Of a DNA stretch of 64,000 nucleotides, positions 1 to 9,254 are shown piece after piece. The translations under genes were made by a program, and so were the position numbers. Below the pieces are notes generated by a model, which did not search any database, was not told the DNA's origin, and saw only the letters and a list, made by a program, of their open reading frames with translations. The DNA is from Lentzea tibetensis (GTDB lineage: Bacteria > Actinomycetota > Actinomycetes > Mycobacteriales > Pseudonocardiaceae). The stretch covers positions 93,114 through 157,113 of the forward strand of contig NZ_VOBR01000020.1 in the NCBI RefSeq assembly GCF_007845675.1, given 5' to 3'. The first letter of the stretch is position 1; each line of letters starts with the position of its first letter.

Positions 1-2
1 CT

Positions 3-554
3 CTCGCGCAGCAGATCAACCAGGGTGCGCCCGCCGACGTGTTCGCCTCGGCCGCGCCGGCGAACATGAAGCAGGTCACGGACACCGGCGCCGTCACCGC
101 CTCGCCGACGACGTTCGTGAAGAACACGCTGCAGATCGTCGTGCCCAAGGGCAACCCCGGCAAGATCAGCGGGCTGCCGGACTTCGCCCAGGCCGACAAG
201 AAGATCGCGTTGTGCGCGGAGCAGGTGCCGTGCGGTGCGGCGGCCAAGAAGGTGTTCCAGGTCGCGAAGGTCACGCCCGCGCCGGACACGCTGGAACAGG
301 ACGTGAAGGCTGTGCTCACCAAGGTGCAGCTCGGTGAGGTCGACGGCGCGCTCGTGTACCGCACGGACGTCAAGGCCGCGGGCGACAAGGTCCAGGGCAT
401 CGAGTTCGCCGAGGCCGACCAGGCGGTCAACGACTACCCGATCGCCCCGCTGGCCAAGGCGCCCAACGCCGCGGCGGCCAAGGCGTTCGTCGACTACGTC
501 CTGTCGGACAAGGGGCGCAAGGCGCTCGCCGAAGCCGGCTTCGCGGCACCGTGA
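3..554 (+). CDS. modA: Molybdate ABC transporter substrate-binding protein, C-terminal part
   Basis: The reading frame is open from the window edge, so the N-terminus, including any lipoprotein signal, lies upstream. The visible 183 residues read as the second half of a type 2 periplasmic binding protein: ADVFASAAPANM, then NTLQIVVPKGNP, then the ALVYRTDV stretch and the closing FVDYVLSDKGRKALAEAGF, all typical of ModA. The role would be to capture molybdate or tungstate outside the membrane and deliver it to ModB. It overlaps modB by four bases (GTGA), which supports one modABC transcript. Identity rests on family motifs plus the modBC neighbours. Confidence 0.9.
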   Translation, partial: LAQQINQGAPADVFASAAPANMKQVTDTGAVTASPTTFVKNTLQIVVPKGNPGKISGLPDFAQADKKIALCAEQVPCGAAAKKVFQVAKVTPAPDTLEQDVKAVLTKVQLGEVDGALVYRTDVKAAGDKVQGIEFAEADQAVNDYPIAPLAKAPNAAAAKAFVDYVLSDKGRKALAEAGFAAP

Positions 555-1354
555 CCAAGACCCGAACGGCTCGGGGACGGCGGCCTGTCGTCCTCGTGCT
601 GCCCGCGCTGATCGGGCTCGCGTTCCTGCTCGTCCCGCTGGCGGGCCTGCTCGCCAAGGCACCGTGGGCGACCCTGCCGAGCCAGCTGTTCAGCCCCGAG
701 GTCGGCCAGGCGCTCCAGCTCTCCCTGGTGTGCGCGAGCCTGGCCACCGTGATCTGCCTGCTGTTCGGCGTCCCGCTCGCGTGGCTGCTGGCCCGCGGCG
801 ACGTGCCCGGCCGCGGGTTCCTGCGCGCGCTGGTGACGGTTCCGCTCGTGCTGCCACCGGTCGTCGGAGGCGTCGCGCTGCTGCTGGTGCTCGGCAGGCG
901 CGGGCTCGTCGGCCAGTACCTCGACCAGTGGTTCGGCGTCTCGCTCCCCTTCACCACCACCGGTGTCGTGCTGGCCGAGGCGTTCGTCGCGATGCCGTTC
1001 CTCGTCATCTCCGTCGAAGGCGCGTTGCGCGCGGCGGATCCGCGGTTCGAGGAAGCCGCCGCCACGCTCGGCGCGTCGCGCTGGCTCACGTTCCGCCGGG
1101 TGACCCTGCCGTCGGTCATGCCCGGTGTCGTCGCCGGCACCGTGCTGTGCTGGGCCCGCGCGCTCGGCGAGTTCGGCGCCACCATCACCTTCGCCGGCAA
1201 CTTCCCCGGCAAGACCACCACCATGCCGCTCGCGGTCTACCTCGCGCTGGAGACCGATCCGGACGCGGCGATCGTGCTCAGCATCGTGCTGCTGCTCGTG
1301 TCCGTCGGGGTGCTGGCCGGCCTGCGCGACCGCTGGATCGGTGGCGCGACATGA
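551..1354 (+). CDS. modB: Molybdate ABC transporter permease
   Basis: A 267-residue membrane protein of the size usual for ModB, with about six hydrophobic segments beginning at VLVLPALIGLAFLLVPLAGL. Residues about 155-185 carry the EAA loop of ABC importers (EEAAATLGASRW followed by FRRVTLPSVMPG), which docks on the ATPase. The GTG start overlaps the modA stop, and the stop overlaps the modC start (ATGA), so the three genes are translationally coupled. It forms the channel for molybdate uptake. Confidence 0.92.
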   Translation: MTKTRTARGRRPVVLVLPALIGLAFLLVPLAGLLAKAPWATLPSQLFSPEVGQALQLSLVCASLATVICLLFGVPLAWLLARGDVPGRGFLRALVTVPLVLPPVVGGVALLLVLGRRGLVGQYLDQWFGVSLPFTTTGVVLAEAFVAMPFLVISVEGALRAADPRFEEAAATLGASRWLTFRRVTLPSVMPGVVAGTVLCWARALGEFGATITFAGNFPGKTTTMPLAVYLALETDPDAAIVLSIVLLLVSVGVLAGLRDRWIGGAT

Positions 1355-2382
1355 CGTTGCACGCCGCCCTGCACGTCACCCGCGAGACGTTCGCGCTCGA
1401 CGTCGACCTCACGATCGAGCCCGGCGAGGTCGTCGCACTGCTCGGCCCCAACGGCGCGGGCAAGACCACCGCGCTGCGCGCGCTCGCCGGACTCCTGGTG
1501 AGCGACAGCACGATCCGGCTCGGTGAGTCCACCTGGGACGACCTGCCCGCCGAGCGACGGCCGATCGGCGTGGTGTTCCAGGACTACCTGCTCTTCGCAC
1601 ACATGACCGCACTCGACAACGTCGCGTTCGGCCTGCGCGCCCGCGGCACCCGCAAGGCCGACGCCAACGCGGTGGCGGCGCGCTGGCTCGACCAGGTCGG
1701 CCTCGCCGAGTTCGCCGGAGCCAAGCCCCGCACCCTGTCCGGTGGCCAGGCCCAGCGCGTCGCACTCGCCCGCGCACTGGCCACCGACCCCGAACTGCTG
1801 CTGCTCGACGAACCACTCGCCGCACTGGACGCGAGCACCCGGCTCCGGGTGCGCTCCGAGCTCGGACGGCACCTGCGGGACTACCCCGGCCACACGCTGC
1901 TGGTCACCCACGACCCGCTCGACGCCATGGTGCTCGCCGACCGGCTCGTCATACTCGAGAACGGCCGCGTGGTGCAGCACGGCACACCGCGCGAGGTGGT
2001 CCGGCAGCCGCGCACCGACTACGTCGCCCACCTCGTCGGCCTCAACTTCTACCGCGGCACCGCCGACGGCACGGAGATCCACCTCGACGAGGGCGGCGCA
2101 CTCACCGTCGCCGAGCCGGTGTCCGGCCCGGTGCACGTGGTGTTCCCGCCCAGCGCGGTGAGCCTGTACCCGGAGAAACCCGTTGGCAGCCCGCGCAACA
2201 CGTGGCCCGCCACGGTCGCCGGGATCGAGCAGCACGCGCACACCACCCGCGTCGAGCTCGACGGCACGCCGACCGTGCTGGCCGACATCACCACCGCGAC
2301 CGTCGCCGAACTGCGCCTGCAGCCCGGCGACCCGCTGTGGGTCTCGTTGAAGGCGACCGAGATCCACACCTACCCGCGCTGA
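1351..2382 (+). CDS. modC: Molybdate ABC transporter ATP-binding protein
   Basis: The 343-residue product starts at the ATG overlapping the modB stop; the frame stays open far upstream but that part is only the shadow of modA and modB. Walker A is GPNGAGKT near residue 33, the Q-loop lies in GVVFQDYLLF, the signature is LSGGQ, Walker B is LLLLDEPLAALD and the switch histidine is in LLVTHDP. The last 80 or so residues look like the TOBE domain of ModC that binds molybdate. It energises import through ModB. No clear terminator was seen downstream. Confidence 0.92.
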   Translation: MTLHAALHVTRETFALDVDLTIEPGEVVALLGPNGAGKTTALRALAGLLVSDSTIRLGESTWDDLPAERRPIGVVFQDYLLFAHMTALDNVAFGLRARGTRKADANAVAARWLDQVGLAEFAGAKPRTLSGGQAQRVALARALATDPELLLLDEPLAALDASTRLRVRSELGRHLRDYPGHTLLVTHDPLDAMVLADRLVILENGRVVQHGTPREVVRQPRTDYVAHLVGLNFYRGTADGTEIHLDEGGALTVAEPVSGPVHVVFPPSAVSLYPEKPVGSPRNTWPATVAGIEQHAHTTRVELDGTPTVLADITTATVAELRLQPGDPLWVSLKATEIHTYPR

Positions 2383-2528
2383 TCAGACCTCAGCAGTCCT
2401 GCGGGCCTTCGTCGAACAGGTGGAACTTATCGAAACGTATGCACGGCACAAGGACTGCCGAACGGCGGTTCCGCCGCGGCTCGGCGCCTGGTTGAGATAG
2501 GGGTCGCCGCCGCGTGAAAGGAGCGCGC

Positions 2529-3146
2529 GTGCGTCCGTCCACATTGGTACTCGTCGTCATGGCGATGTGCCTCGGCCCGGCCCCCACCGCCGGCGCCGCC
2601 ACGACGTACACCTACAGCTACGAGAACGACTACGAGGGCTGGGTCGCCAAGACCGACCAGGACACCGGGGTCCCCGAGTGCCGCCCGCACGACTCGTCGG
2701 TGACGCGGTCGGCCCGAAGAGCCCGCGACGGCGTCCACAGCGTCGACTTCGGCACGCACGGCCGGAGCGACTGCGGTCTGCTCTGGATCGAGCGCGAGTT
2801 CGACGTCGGCACCGCGGCACCGGTCGAGGTGGACCTGTCGTTCTGGGTCTGGAGCGACGACAAGGGGGACATCGGCACCGGCGGCGTCAACCACGTGAAC
2901 GCCTCGGTGCGCGCGAGCTGCGTCACCGATCCGGGCCGCGGAACCAAGGGCGGCTGGGACGGCTTCGCCGACCTCGGCTCGCTGGGTCACCGGGACGGGC
3001 CCGGCTGGTTCCTCTACCGCCACAAGGCCAAGCTCACCCCGAGCCCCAGCGGACGCATCTGCGTCGGCCAGGCCGTGATGATCGCGTCCACGTACAGCTT
3101 CATCAAGCACTACCACCTCGACCAGACCACGATCACGATCTCCTGA
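2529..3146 (+). CDS. Secreted protein of unknown function
   Basis: I do not recognise the family. The chosen GTG at 2529 has AAAGGAG ending five bases upstream, whereas an in-frame GTG at 2514 precedes this ribosome site, so the shorter 205-residue form is preferred. The N-terminus is a Sec signal (hydrophobic core LVLVVMAMCLG, likely cleavage after AGA). The mature part is rich in aromatic residues, Asp and Gly, contains four cysteines, and has the look of a jelly-roll or carbohydrate-binding domain, which is inference only. Its last 14 bases overlap the 3' end of the convergent PucR-type gene. Confidence 0.75.
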   Translation: MRPSTLVLVVMAMCLGPAPTAGAATTYTYSYENDYEGWVAKTDQDTGVPECRPHDSSVTRSARRARDGVHSVDFGTHGRSDCGLLWIEREFDVGTAAPVEVDLSFWVWSDDKGDIGTGGVNHVNASVRASCVTDPGRGTKGGWDGFADLGSLGHRDGPGWFLYRHKAKLTPSPSGRICVGQAVMIASTYSFIKHYHLDQTTITIS

Positions 3147-4317
3147 GCGGACCTGGCTGGACCCCGCGGTCGATCCAGGTGCGCAGCGCCCACCACGTGT
3201 GGAGGGTGGTGAGCACGTGGGAACGCCGCGACCGCGGGGTCTCGCCGAGATCGATGTCCGTCAGTTCCGCCAGGCGGTCGAGCCGGTAGCGAACGGTGTT
3301 GGCGTGGATGTGCAACGCGGTCGCCGTGGCGCTGATCCTCCGGCCGTGGTCCAGGTAGCACAGCGCGGTCGCCGCTATCTCCTGGTGGAACGAGCTCTTC
3401 GGGTCGAGCAGGTGCAGGAGCTCGTCGGCCAGGGCACCGGCCATCTCCGGGTGGGCGGCCAGCGCCGTCTCCGCGGCCAGCTCGATGAGCAGGTGAACGC
3501 CGTGCGCTCCCCGTGCCGACGCCGCCGCGAGTGCCTGCGCGCAGATCGGGTACGTCCCGCGCAACGACGTCAATGCGGTGGCGGGAGAGACCACGAGCAG
3601 GGGCGCGTCGTCGTCCGGCCAGCACGGCGGGTCGTCGGTCAGGCCCGCCAGTCGTCCCTCGACCAGTCCGTACAGACCGCCGAAGGGGTGCAGGCGTTGT
3701 TCGAGTGCTCTGGCGTGGCTCGGGTCGGTCACCTCCGAGACGACGCAGTGGTAGCGGCTGCCGGGGCGCAGGCCCGCCCGGTTCAGCTCCGCCGGGTCTG
3801 GGAAGTCGTCGTCCGGCACCAGGAGGCGGCGCAGCACCTGGGTGTTCAGGTCGCGGGCCGTGCGGGCCAGTTGGAGCTCGGCGGTGTGGTAGCCGCTGAT
3901 GATGTGGCGTTCGACGGCGCCGACGTAGTGGTCCACGTCGATGATGAAGTCCAGGATCGTGGTGTCGTCGACACCGATCCCGCGGGCCAGCTCGACGCCC
4001 GCCCGGATCAGTTCGTTGCGGCCCGCGTTCAAGCCGCGCAGCAGCCCCGCGATGGAGACGCCCTGCGCCGCGCGGTCGGCCCCCAGCGCCTGTGCCGCGG
4101 AGAAGTCGCCGTCGTCGTGCTCGTCGCCGCGTTCGAGGTGGGCGACGCCCTCGGTCAGCAGGGTGGTGATGTGCCTGCGGTTCTCCGCTTCCGGCAGCCG
4201 GGCCACCTCGGGTGAGTTCTCGCGGGCGGCCTCGACGACCCTCGTCACGACCTTGTCGTCGGCGGCCATGGCCGCCATCACCTGCAGGGCGATCGCAGTC
4301 ATCCGCTGGTCCCGCAC
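3133..4317 (-). CDS. PucR/CdaR-family transcriptional regulator
   Basis: The C-terminal HTH_30 domain is clear (about residues 325-385): a TATALHIHANTVRYRLDRL helix-turn-helix typical of PucR and CdaR regulators. The middle resembles the GGDEF-like sensory region of that family, and the N-terminal 150 residues are a helical sensor. Three starts are possible: GTG 4350, GTG 4317 and ATG 4302. I chose 4317 (394 residues) because GGAGG lies just upstream. It is divergent from the Tat-exported FAD dehydrogenase with about 130 bases between them, so that gene is its likely target. The ligand is unknown. Confidence 0.82.
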   Translation of the reverse strand: MRDQRMTAIALQVMAAMAADDKVVTRVVEAARENSPEVARLPEAENRRHITTLLTEGVAHLERGDEHDDGDFSAAQALGADRAAQGVSIAGLLRGLNAGRNELIRAGVELARGIGVDDTTILDFIIDVDHYVGAVERHIISGYHTAELQLARTARDLNTQVLRRLLVPDDDFPDPAELNRAGLRPGSRYHCVVSEVTDPSHARALEQRLHPFGGLYGLVEGRLAGLTDDPPCWPDDDAPLLVVSPATALTSLRGTYPICAQALAAASARGAHGVHLLIELAAETALAAHPEMAGALADELLHLLDPKSSFHQEIAATALCYLDHGRRISATATALHIHANTVRYRLDRLAELTDIDLGETPRSRRSHVLTTLHTWWALRTWIDRGVQPGPLRRS

Positions 4318-4450
4318 AGCACCTCCGGGACGTCGTTGTGGCTGGGACACAACGGGGTCGATGGCGTTTGGTGGCGCGACCCTATCTGCGCCCGGTCTCT
4401 TCCTGGTTACGTTGTGTCAACCCGCGAGCAGATCGACGGAGGACTCAACG

Positions 4451-6238
4451 ATGAGTGCACCCCGCAGAAACATCAGCCGCCGCAACCTCTTGACGGCTGG
4501 AAGCGCTCTCGCCGCGAGCACGACCATGACCACGCTGGGCCTGGGCCGGGCCTCCGCCGCGCCGAGGGTCGACGCGGACGTGATCGTCGTCGGAAGTGGA
4601 CTCGCGGGGCTCGTCGCGACCTCCGAGCTCGCCGCCGCGGGCAGGCGGGTTCTGCTGGTGGACCAGGAGCCCGAGGCCAGCCTCGGCGGCCAGGCCTTCT
4701 GGTCGTTGGGCGGGTTGTTCTTCGTCGACTCCCACGAGCAGCGGCTGTCGGGCATCAAGGACTCGCTGGAACTGGCCCGCACCGACTGGTTCAACACGGC
4801 GGGCTTCGACCGCGGCGCCGACGACCCGATGGGCGAGGACTACTGGGCGTCGCGGTGGGCCGAGAAGTACCTGGAGTTCGCCGCGGGCGAGAAGCGCGCG
4901 TGGCTGGCGGGGCTGGGCATGCGGTGGGTGTCCATCGTCGGCTGGGCCGAACGCGGCGGGCAGCTCGCCGACGGGCCGGGCAACTCCGTGCCGCGCTTCC
5001 ACCTGACGCTGGGCACCGGCCCCGGTGTCATGGAGCCGTTCGAGAAGCTCGTGCGCGCCGCGGTGGCACGGGGCACGGTCACCTTCCGGTTCCGGCACCA
5101 GGTCGACGGGCTCATCACCACGAACGGTGCCGTCACCGGTGTGCGCGGCAGCGTCCTGCAGCCCAGCGGTGCCGCGCGCGGCACACCCAGTTCCCGCACC
5201 AAGGTCGGCGACTTCGAGCTGTACGCGCCGATGGTCGTCGTCACCTCCGGCGGTATCGGCGGCAACCAGGACCTCGTCCGGCGCAACTGGCCCGCCCGCC
5301 TCGGCACCCCGCCCGCCCGCATGATCACCGGCGTGCCCGCGCACGTCGACGGCCGCATGCTGGCGATCAGCGAGCTGGCCGGAGCCCGGCTGGTCAACCG
5401 CGACCGCATGTGGCACTACACGGAGGGGCTGGCCAACCACACGCCCATCTGGCCCGGCCACGGGATCCGCGTGCTCGCCGCGCCCTCGTCGTTGTGGTTC
5501 GACGCCGAGGGCCGCCGCTTCCCCAGCCCCGGCATGCCCAGCTACGACACGCTCGGCACGCTGGAGCTGATCCAGCGCTCCGGGCACGGCTACTCGTGGT
5601 TCGTGCTGAACAAGAAGATCATCGACAAGGAGTTCGTGCTCTCGGGTTCCGAGCAGAACCCGGAGCTCACCCGGAAGGACCTCATCGCCTACCTCGCCAG
5701 CCGGTTGCTCAACAGCACTCCCCCGCCGGTCAAGGCGTTCATGGACAAGGGCGAGGACTTCGTCATCGCGAACTCGCTGCCGGACCTCGTCACCGGCATG
5801 AACAGGCTCGCCGGCGGCAACCGGATCCGTCTCGACGACCTGCGCAGGCAGATCACCCTGCGCGACCAGCAGGTCGACAACCCCTTCACCAAGGACAGCC
5901 AGATCATGGGCGTCCGCAACTCACTCGCCTACACCGGCGACAGCCTCGCCCGCACGGCTCCGCTGCACAAGATCCTCGACCCGGCGGCGGGCCCGCTGAT
6001 CGCGATCCGGATGAACATCCTCACCCGCAAAACGCTCGGCGGCCTGCAGACCGATCTGTCCGGGCGCGTGCTCGGGTCGACGGGCCAGCCGATTCCCGGT
6101 CTCTACGCGGCGGGCGAGGTCGCGGGATTCGGCGGCGGCGGTGTGCACGGGTACCGCGCGCTGGAAGGGACGTTCCTCGGCGGCTGCTTGTTCTCCGGCA
6201 GGCAGACCGGGCGCGCCGCCGCGCAGGAAAGCGCCTGA
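4451..6238 (+). CDS. Tat-exported FAD-binding dehydrogenase (fumarate reductase/ketosteroid dehydrogenase-like)
   Basis: The ATG follows GGAGGA by seven bases. The 595-residue protein starts with a twin-arginine signal (SRRNLLTAG, then an Ala-rich core ending ASA). It then has the FAD dinucleotide-binding motif VVGSGLAGLVATSELAAAG at about residues 48-66, and a C-terminal FAD-binding GLYAAGEVAGFGGGGVHG signature. This pattern fits the actinobacterial FAD-binding dehydrogenase group related to 3-ketosteroid dehydrogenases and fumarate reductases. The cofactor is presumably loaded in the cytoplasm before Tat export. The substrate is not deducible. A terminator follows directly. Confidence 0.85.
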   Translation: MSAPRRNISRRNLLTAGSALAASTTMTTLGLGRASAAPRVDADVIVVGSGLAGLVATSELAAAGRRVLLVDQEPEASLGGQAFWSLGGLFFVDSHEQRLSGIKDSLELARTDWFNTAGFDRGADDPMGEDYWASRWAEKYLEFAAGEKRAWLAGLGMRWVSIVGWAERGGQLADGPGNSVPRFHLTLGTGPGVMEPFEKLVRAAVARGTVTFRFRHQVDGLITTNGAVTGVRGSVLQPSGAARGTPSSRTKVGDFELYAPMVVVTSGGIGGNQDLVRRNWPARLGTPPARMITGVPAHVDGRMLAISELAGARLVNRDRMWHYTEGLANHTPIWPGHGIRVLAAPSSLWFDAEGRRFPSPGMPSYDTLGTLELIQRSGHGYSWFVLNKKIIDKEFVLSGSEQNPELTRKDLIAYLASRLLNSTPPPVKAFMDKGEDFVIANSLPDLVTGMNRLAGGNRIRLDDLRRQITLRDQQVDNPFTKDSQIMGVRNSLAYTGDSLARTAPLHKILDPAAGPLIAIRMNILTRKTLGGLQTDLSGRVLGSTGQPIPGLYAAGEVAGFGGGGVHGYRALEGTFLGGCLFSGRQTGRAAAQESA

Positions 6239-6248
6239 AGCTCGAGGG

Positions 6249-6282
6249 CGGCCGCTGGGACCTCCAGGAGGTCCAGCGGCCG
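6249..6282 (+). terminator. Intrinsic terminator after the FAD dehydrogenase
   Basis: Inverted arms (about 6249-6265 and 6267-6282, centred on CCTCCAGGAGG) pair with one bulged G. A T-rich stretch (TTCTTCACTGTTTGTTTGTT) follows from 6290. It begins ten bases after the dehydrogenase stop. Confidence 0.75.
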
Positions 6283-6389
6283 TAGGCCGTTCTTCACTGT
6301 TTGTTTGTTCACCGGCGGACGTCGACCGCTAACAACCCCGCGGCACTACACATGGCGAGGCAGCGACCACGAGCCCGGAAGGGGCGCCT

Positions 6390-7856
6390 GTGCTTGCCCA
6401 CCTCGCCACCACCGCACTGCTGCTCGTCTCGACACCGCTCCCCGGCGACGCCCAGGTGGCCGGACTGATCGCCGGCCAGGGCGCGGGTGACATCAACAGC
6501 ACGGCGAGCCGGTACGCGGTGCACGCGACGGACCTCGGCGTGATGTGGCGGGACAGCCGCGGCCGGGTGGCGATCGCCTTCGGCGACACCTACGGGGCCG
6601 GGTGGGGCGGGCACGGGGCAGGCCCGGAGACCGCGGACTGGCGGTTCAACGTGCTCGCGCACTCGACCGACCGCGACCTCGCCGACGGCTTGAGCATCGA
6701 CTCGATGGTCACCGACCGGCCCGGCCACGCGAAGCAGATCCTGCCCGGCGACCCGTCGGTGCAGGAGGTGACCGTGATCCCCACCGCCGCGGTCAGCGTG
6801 GGGTCGCGGGACTACCTGCACTACATGTCGGTGCGCAGCTGGGGACCCGCCGGAACGTGGACGACCAACTACGCGGGCCTCGCCTACTCCGACGACGGCG
6901 GGCAGAACTGGGTGAAGCCCGCGAGCGCGCGCTGGGCCAACCCCGGCAGCGGTTTCCAGCTCGGCGCGATGGTGCGCAAGGGCGGCTACGTCTACCTGTT
7001 CGGCACGCCGAACGGCAGGCTCGGTGACTCGAGCGTCAGCCGGGTACCGGAGAACGCCGTGCTGAACCTCGCGGCCTACCAGTACTGGACCGGCTCGAGC
7101 TGGCGGACCGGCGCGCCCGCCAGCGCGGTCCCGGTGATGTCGGGACAGGTCGGCGAACTGTCCGTGCAGTACAACTCGGTGCTCGGCCGATGGGTCGCGC
7201 TGCACCTCGACGAGAACCGCGCGGCCATCGTGCTGCGCACCGCGCCCGATCCGACCGGGCCGTGGACCGGTGGCCAGGTGGTGGCCGACGGCGCGACTCA
7301 TCCAGGGCTCTACGGCGCGTTCCTGCACCCCGACAGCGCGACTAGCTCGGTGCTGCACTTCGCGATGTCGCGTTGGGACCCGTACCACGTCGAGTTGATG
7401 CGCTTGCCGCTCGCCGACGTGCCCGCCGACCGGAACCTGGTGCAGGAAGGCGGTTTCGAGCACCGCACCGGCGCGTGGCGGGTCACCGGGCAGGGCGGGG
7501 TGGACCAGGGGCTCGGCCAGGCGCACTCGGGCGCGAACAACGGGTGGGTCCGCAACAGCACCGGCTGGAACGACCTGTTCCAGCACGCGGTCGTCCGGCC
7601 GGGCAAGCGCTACCGGCTCAGCGGCTGGGTGCGCAGCTCCAGCACGACCAGTGACGGCTTCTTCGGAGTGCGCCGTCCCGACGGCGGCGGCGTTGTCGCC
7701 GAACAGAAGTACGGCTCGTTGCCCGCGTACCGCAGGCTCGCGGTCGAGTTCACCGCGACCGAGCCGCGGGTCGAGGTCTTCGCGGGCGTCTGGGCGCACA
7801 ACGGGCAGGACACCTGGGCGCAGGTCGACGACCTCCTGCTCGAACCGATCGATTGA
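6390..7856 (+). CDS. Secreted DUF4185 protein with C-terminal carbohydrate-binding-like domain
   Basis: A 488-residue protein starting at a GTG preceded by GGAAGGGG. The N-terminal 20 or so residues form a signal peptide. Residues about 25-340 match DUF4185, a five-bladed-propeller-like fold related to glycosidases: DLGVMWRDSRG, IAFGDTYGAGWGG and the LAYSDDGGQNW Asp-box-like segment. From about residue 345 (NLVQEGGFEHRTGAWRVTG) a CBM4/9-like beta-sandwich begins. It probably acts on an extracellular polysaccharide, but no catalytic residues can be assigned. It heads a plus-strand group with three small secreted I36-like genes spaced 16-23 bases apart. Confidence 0.82.
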   Translation: MLAHLATTALLLVSTPLPGDAQVAGLIAGQGAGDINSTASRYAVHATDLGVMWRDSRGRVAIAFGDTYGAGWGGHGAGPETADWRFNVLAHSTDRDLADGLSIDSMVTDRPGHAKQILPGDPSVQEVTVIPTAAVSVGSRDYLHYMSVRSWGPAGTWTTNYAGLAYSDDGGQNWVKPASARWANPGSGFQLGAMVRKGGYVYLFGTPNGRLGDSSVSRVPENAVLNLAAYQYWTGSSWRTGAPASAVPVMSGQVGELSVQYNSVLGRWVALHLDENRAAIVLRTAPDPTGPWTGGQVVADGATHPGLYGAFLHPDSATSSVLHFAMSRWDPYHVELMRLPLADVPADRNLVQEGGFEHRTGAWRVTGQGGVDQGLGQAHSGANNGWVRNSTGWNDLFQHAVVRPGKRYRLSGWVRSSSTTSDGFFGVRRPDGGGVVAEQKYGSLPAYRRLAVEFTATEPRVEVFAGVWAHNGQDTWAQVDDLLLEPID

Positions 7857-7872
7857 TCCTGGGGAGGAAACA

Positions 7873-8211
7873 GTGAGAAAGGCATTGCTGGTCAGCATTT
7901 CGGCCGCGGCGTTGGGGGCAGCCGCACTCGTGACCGCGGCGCCCGCGAGCGCGGCGCCGACGTGTCCGCGCGGCTTCGCGTGCTTCTACACCGGGGATGC
8001 CGGCACCGGCCGGGTCCTGATCACGCAGAGCGAGACGTGGCAGAACCTGAACGGCCTCGACGGCGTCAGGTCGATCTTCAACAACCAGGCGGCCGACGAC
8101 GACGCGTGCGTCGCGTCCGGCCTCAACGGGACCGGGCAGAGGTTCTGCGTCGACGGCGGGACCATCGCCCAGGTGCCGTCGTTCCTGACCGTCAGATCGC
8201 TCCGCGGCTGA
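7873..8211 (+). CDS. Small secreted protein, peptidase inhibitor I36-like
   Basis: The GTG at 7873 is preceded by GGGGAGG; the open frame upstream is a shadow of the DUF4185 gene. The 112-residue product has a signal peptide cleaved near ASA/APT. The mature part, about 82 residues, has CPRGFACFYTG at its start, the opening of the beta-gamma-crystallin-like I36 fold (Streptomyces SMI inhibitor family), and four cysteines. It is shorter than and only distantly similar to the next two genes. An extracellular protease inhibitor role is inferred from the family. Confidence 0.75.
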   Translation: MRKALLVSISAAALGAAALVTAAPASAAPTCPRGFACFYTGDAGTGRVLITQSETWQNLNGLDGVRSIFNNQAADDDACVASGLNGTGQRFCVDGGTIAQVPSFLTVRSLRG

Positions 8212-8234
8212 TGCGACGACCACGAGGGGGAGCA

Positions 8235-8711
8235 GTGAAAGCGATCACCAGGTTCGGTGCGGCACTGGCCGTCGCCGCCGCGGTGCTGACGTTCGGCACC
8301 GTCGGGGCGCAGGCGACGCCCGACCCCACCATCCAGACCATGCTCGACGAGGTCACCACCGCCAACCCCGGCGCGCGGCAGATCGACGCCGACACCGTGC
8401 GACTGGCCAACGGGGTCGAGGTGACCGCGTCGGCACCGACGCCCTGCCTCTACAAGCACCTGTGCATCTTCGACGGCGTGAACCTGACCGGCCGCCAGTG
8501 GTCCTTCTACAACTGCGGCTTCGTGAACATCGGTGGTGCCGGCTGGAGCGACCGCATCCAGTCGTTCGACAACAACCAGACACTCGGCACGGTCTCGATC
8601 TTCATGAACTGGAGCGGCTCCAACTGGCAGGAGCTGTACCGCTCACGGGCTCGTGAGGTCCAGATGTCGGTCAACATCGTGCACTGGACCGACGGGATCT
8701 GGGTGTGCTGA
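8235..8711 (+). CDS. Secreted peptidase inhibitor I36-family protein
   Basis: The GTG start follows GAGGGGGAG. The 158-residue protein has a signal peptide (core AALAVAAAVLTF), a pro-like segment with ANPGARQIDADTVRLANG, and then the I36 core: CLYKHLCIFDG, WSFYNCGFVNIG, GWSDRIQSFDNNQ, FMNWSGSNWQELY, with a terminal Cys at the last residue. Four cysteines suggest two disulfides. It is a close paralogue of the next gene (shared ANPGARQI, WSDRI and terminal VC), so the pair arose by tandem duplication. Target protease unknown. Confidence 0.82.
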   Translation: MKAITRFGAALAVAAAVLTFGTVGAQATPDPTIQTMLDEVTTANPGARQIDADTVRLANGVEVTASAPTPCLYKHLCIFDGVNLTGRQWSFYNCGFVNIGGAGWSDRIQSFDNNQTLGTVSIFMNWSGSNWQELYRSRAREVQMSVNIVHWTDGIWVC

Positions 8712-8728
8712 AAAATCGGGGAGGACAC

Positions 8729-9202
8729 ATGAAAATCATCAGCGCCATCGGGGCGGTGCTCGTCACGCTCTTCGCACTGACCGGGGCACCCGCGCAGGCG
8801 GCACCGCTGCCGGACAGCACGGTCAAGGCCATGGTCGAGGAGATGATCGACGCCAACCCCGGCGCGCGGCAGATCAACACCAACACCGTGCGGCTGGCCA
8901 ACGGGGTCGAGGCGAGTGCCGTGCCCGCGAGCATCTGCCCTTACTACCGCCTGTGCATCTACGACGGTGAGTACCGCAGCGGCCAGCAGTGGAACTTCCT
9001 CAAGTGCGGGTTCGTCAACATCGGCGCGAGCGGGTGGAGCGACCGGATCAGGTCGTTCTCGAACAACCAGACCCCCGGCACCGTGGCGATCTTCATGAAC
9101 TGGACCGGTTCCCAGTGGCAGGAGCTGCACCGGTCCACCGCCTACGAGCGACAGGACACGGTCGGTTCGGTGCACTGGACCGACGGACTGTGGGTGTGCT
9201 GA
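8729..9202 (+). CDS. Secreted peptidase inhibitor I36-family protein, paralogue
   Basis: The ATG has GGGGAGG a few bases upstream, so an upstream in-frame TTG at 8705 is not used. The product is 157 residues with a signal peptide ending near AQA. It has the same architecture as the preceding gene: NPGARQINTNTVRLANG, a C-x5-C pair, LKCGFVNIG, GWSDRIRSF and a last-residue cysteine. It ends just before a strong bidirectional terminator. The function is inferred from the family: a stable secreted inhibitor or crystallin-like binding domain. Confidence 0.82.
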   Translation: MKIISAIGAVLVTLFALTGAPAQAAPLPDSTVKAMVEEMIDANPGARQINTNTVRLANGVEASAVPASICPYYRLCIYDGEYRSGQQWNFLKCGFVNIGASGWSDRIRSFSNNQTPGTVAIFMNWTGSQWQELHRSTAYERQDTVGSVHWTDGLWVC

Positions 9203-9213
9203 TCGCTTGACCG

Positions 9214-9250
9214 GTGCGGCCGGGCAGCCGAGGAGGCTGCCCGGCCGCAC
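9214..9250. terminator. Bidirectional terminator between convergent genes
   Basis: A perfect 16-bp inverted repeat (arms 9214-9229 and 9235-9250) with the loop GAGGA lies between the stop of the I36 gene and the stop of the convergent WD40/STAND gene. There is no long T-tract. Confidence 0.8.
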
Positions 9251-9254
9251 GGGC

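Noticed and set aside
334-1350. Long open frame upstream of the modC start
   Set aside because: It is the shadow frame of modA and modB; its translation is Arg/Pro-rich and modC has a clean overlapping ATG at 1351.
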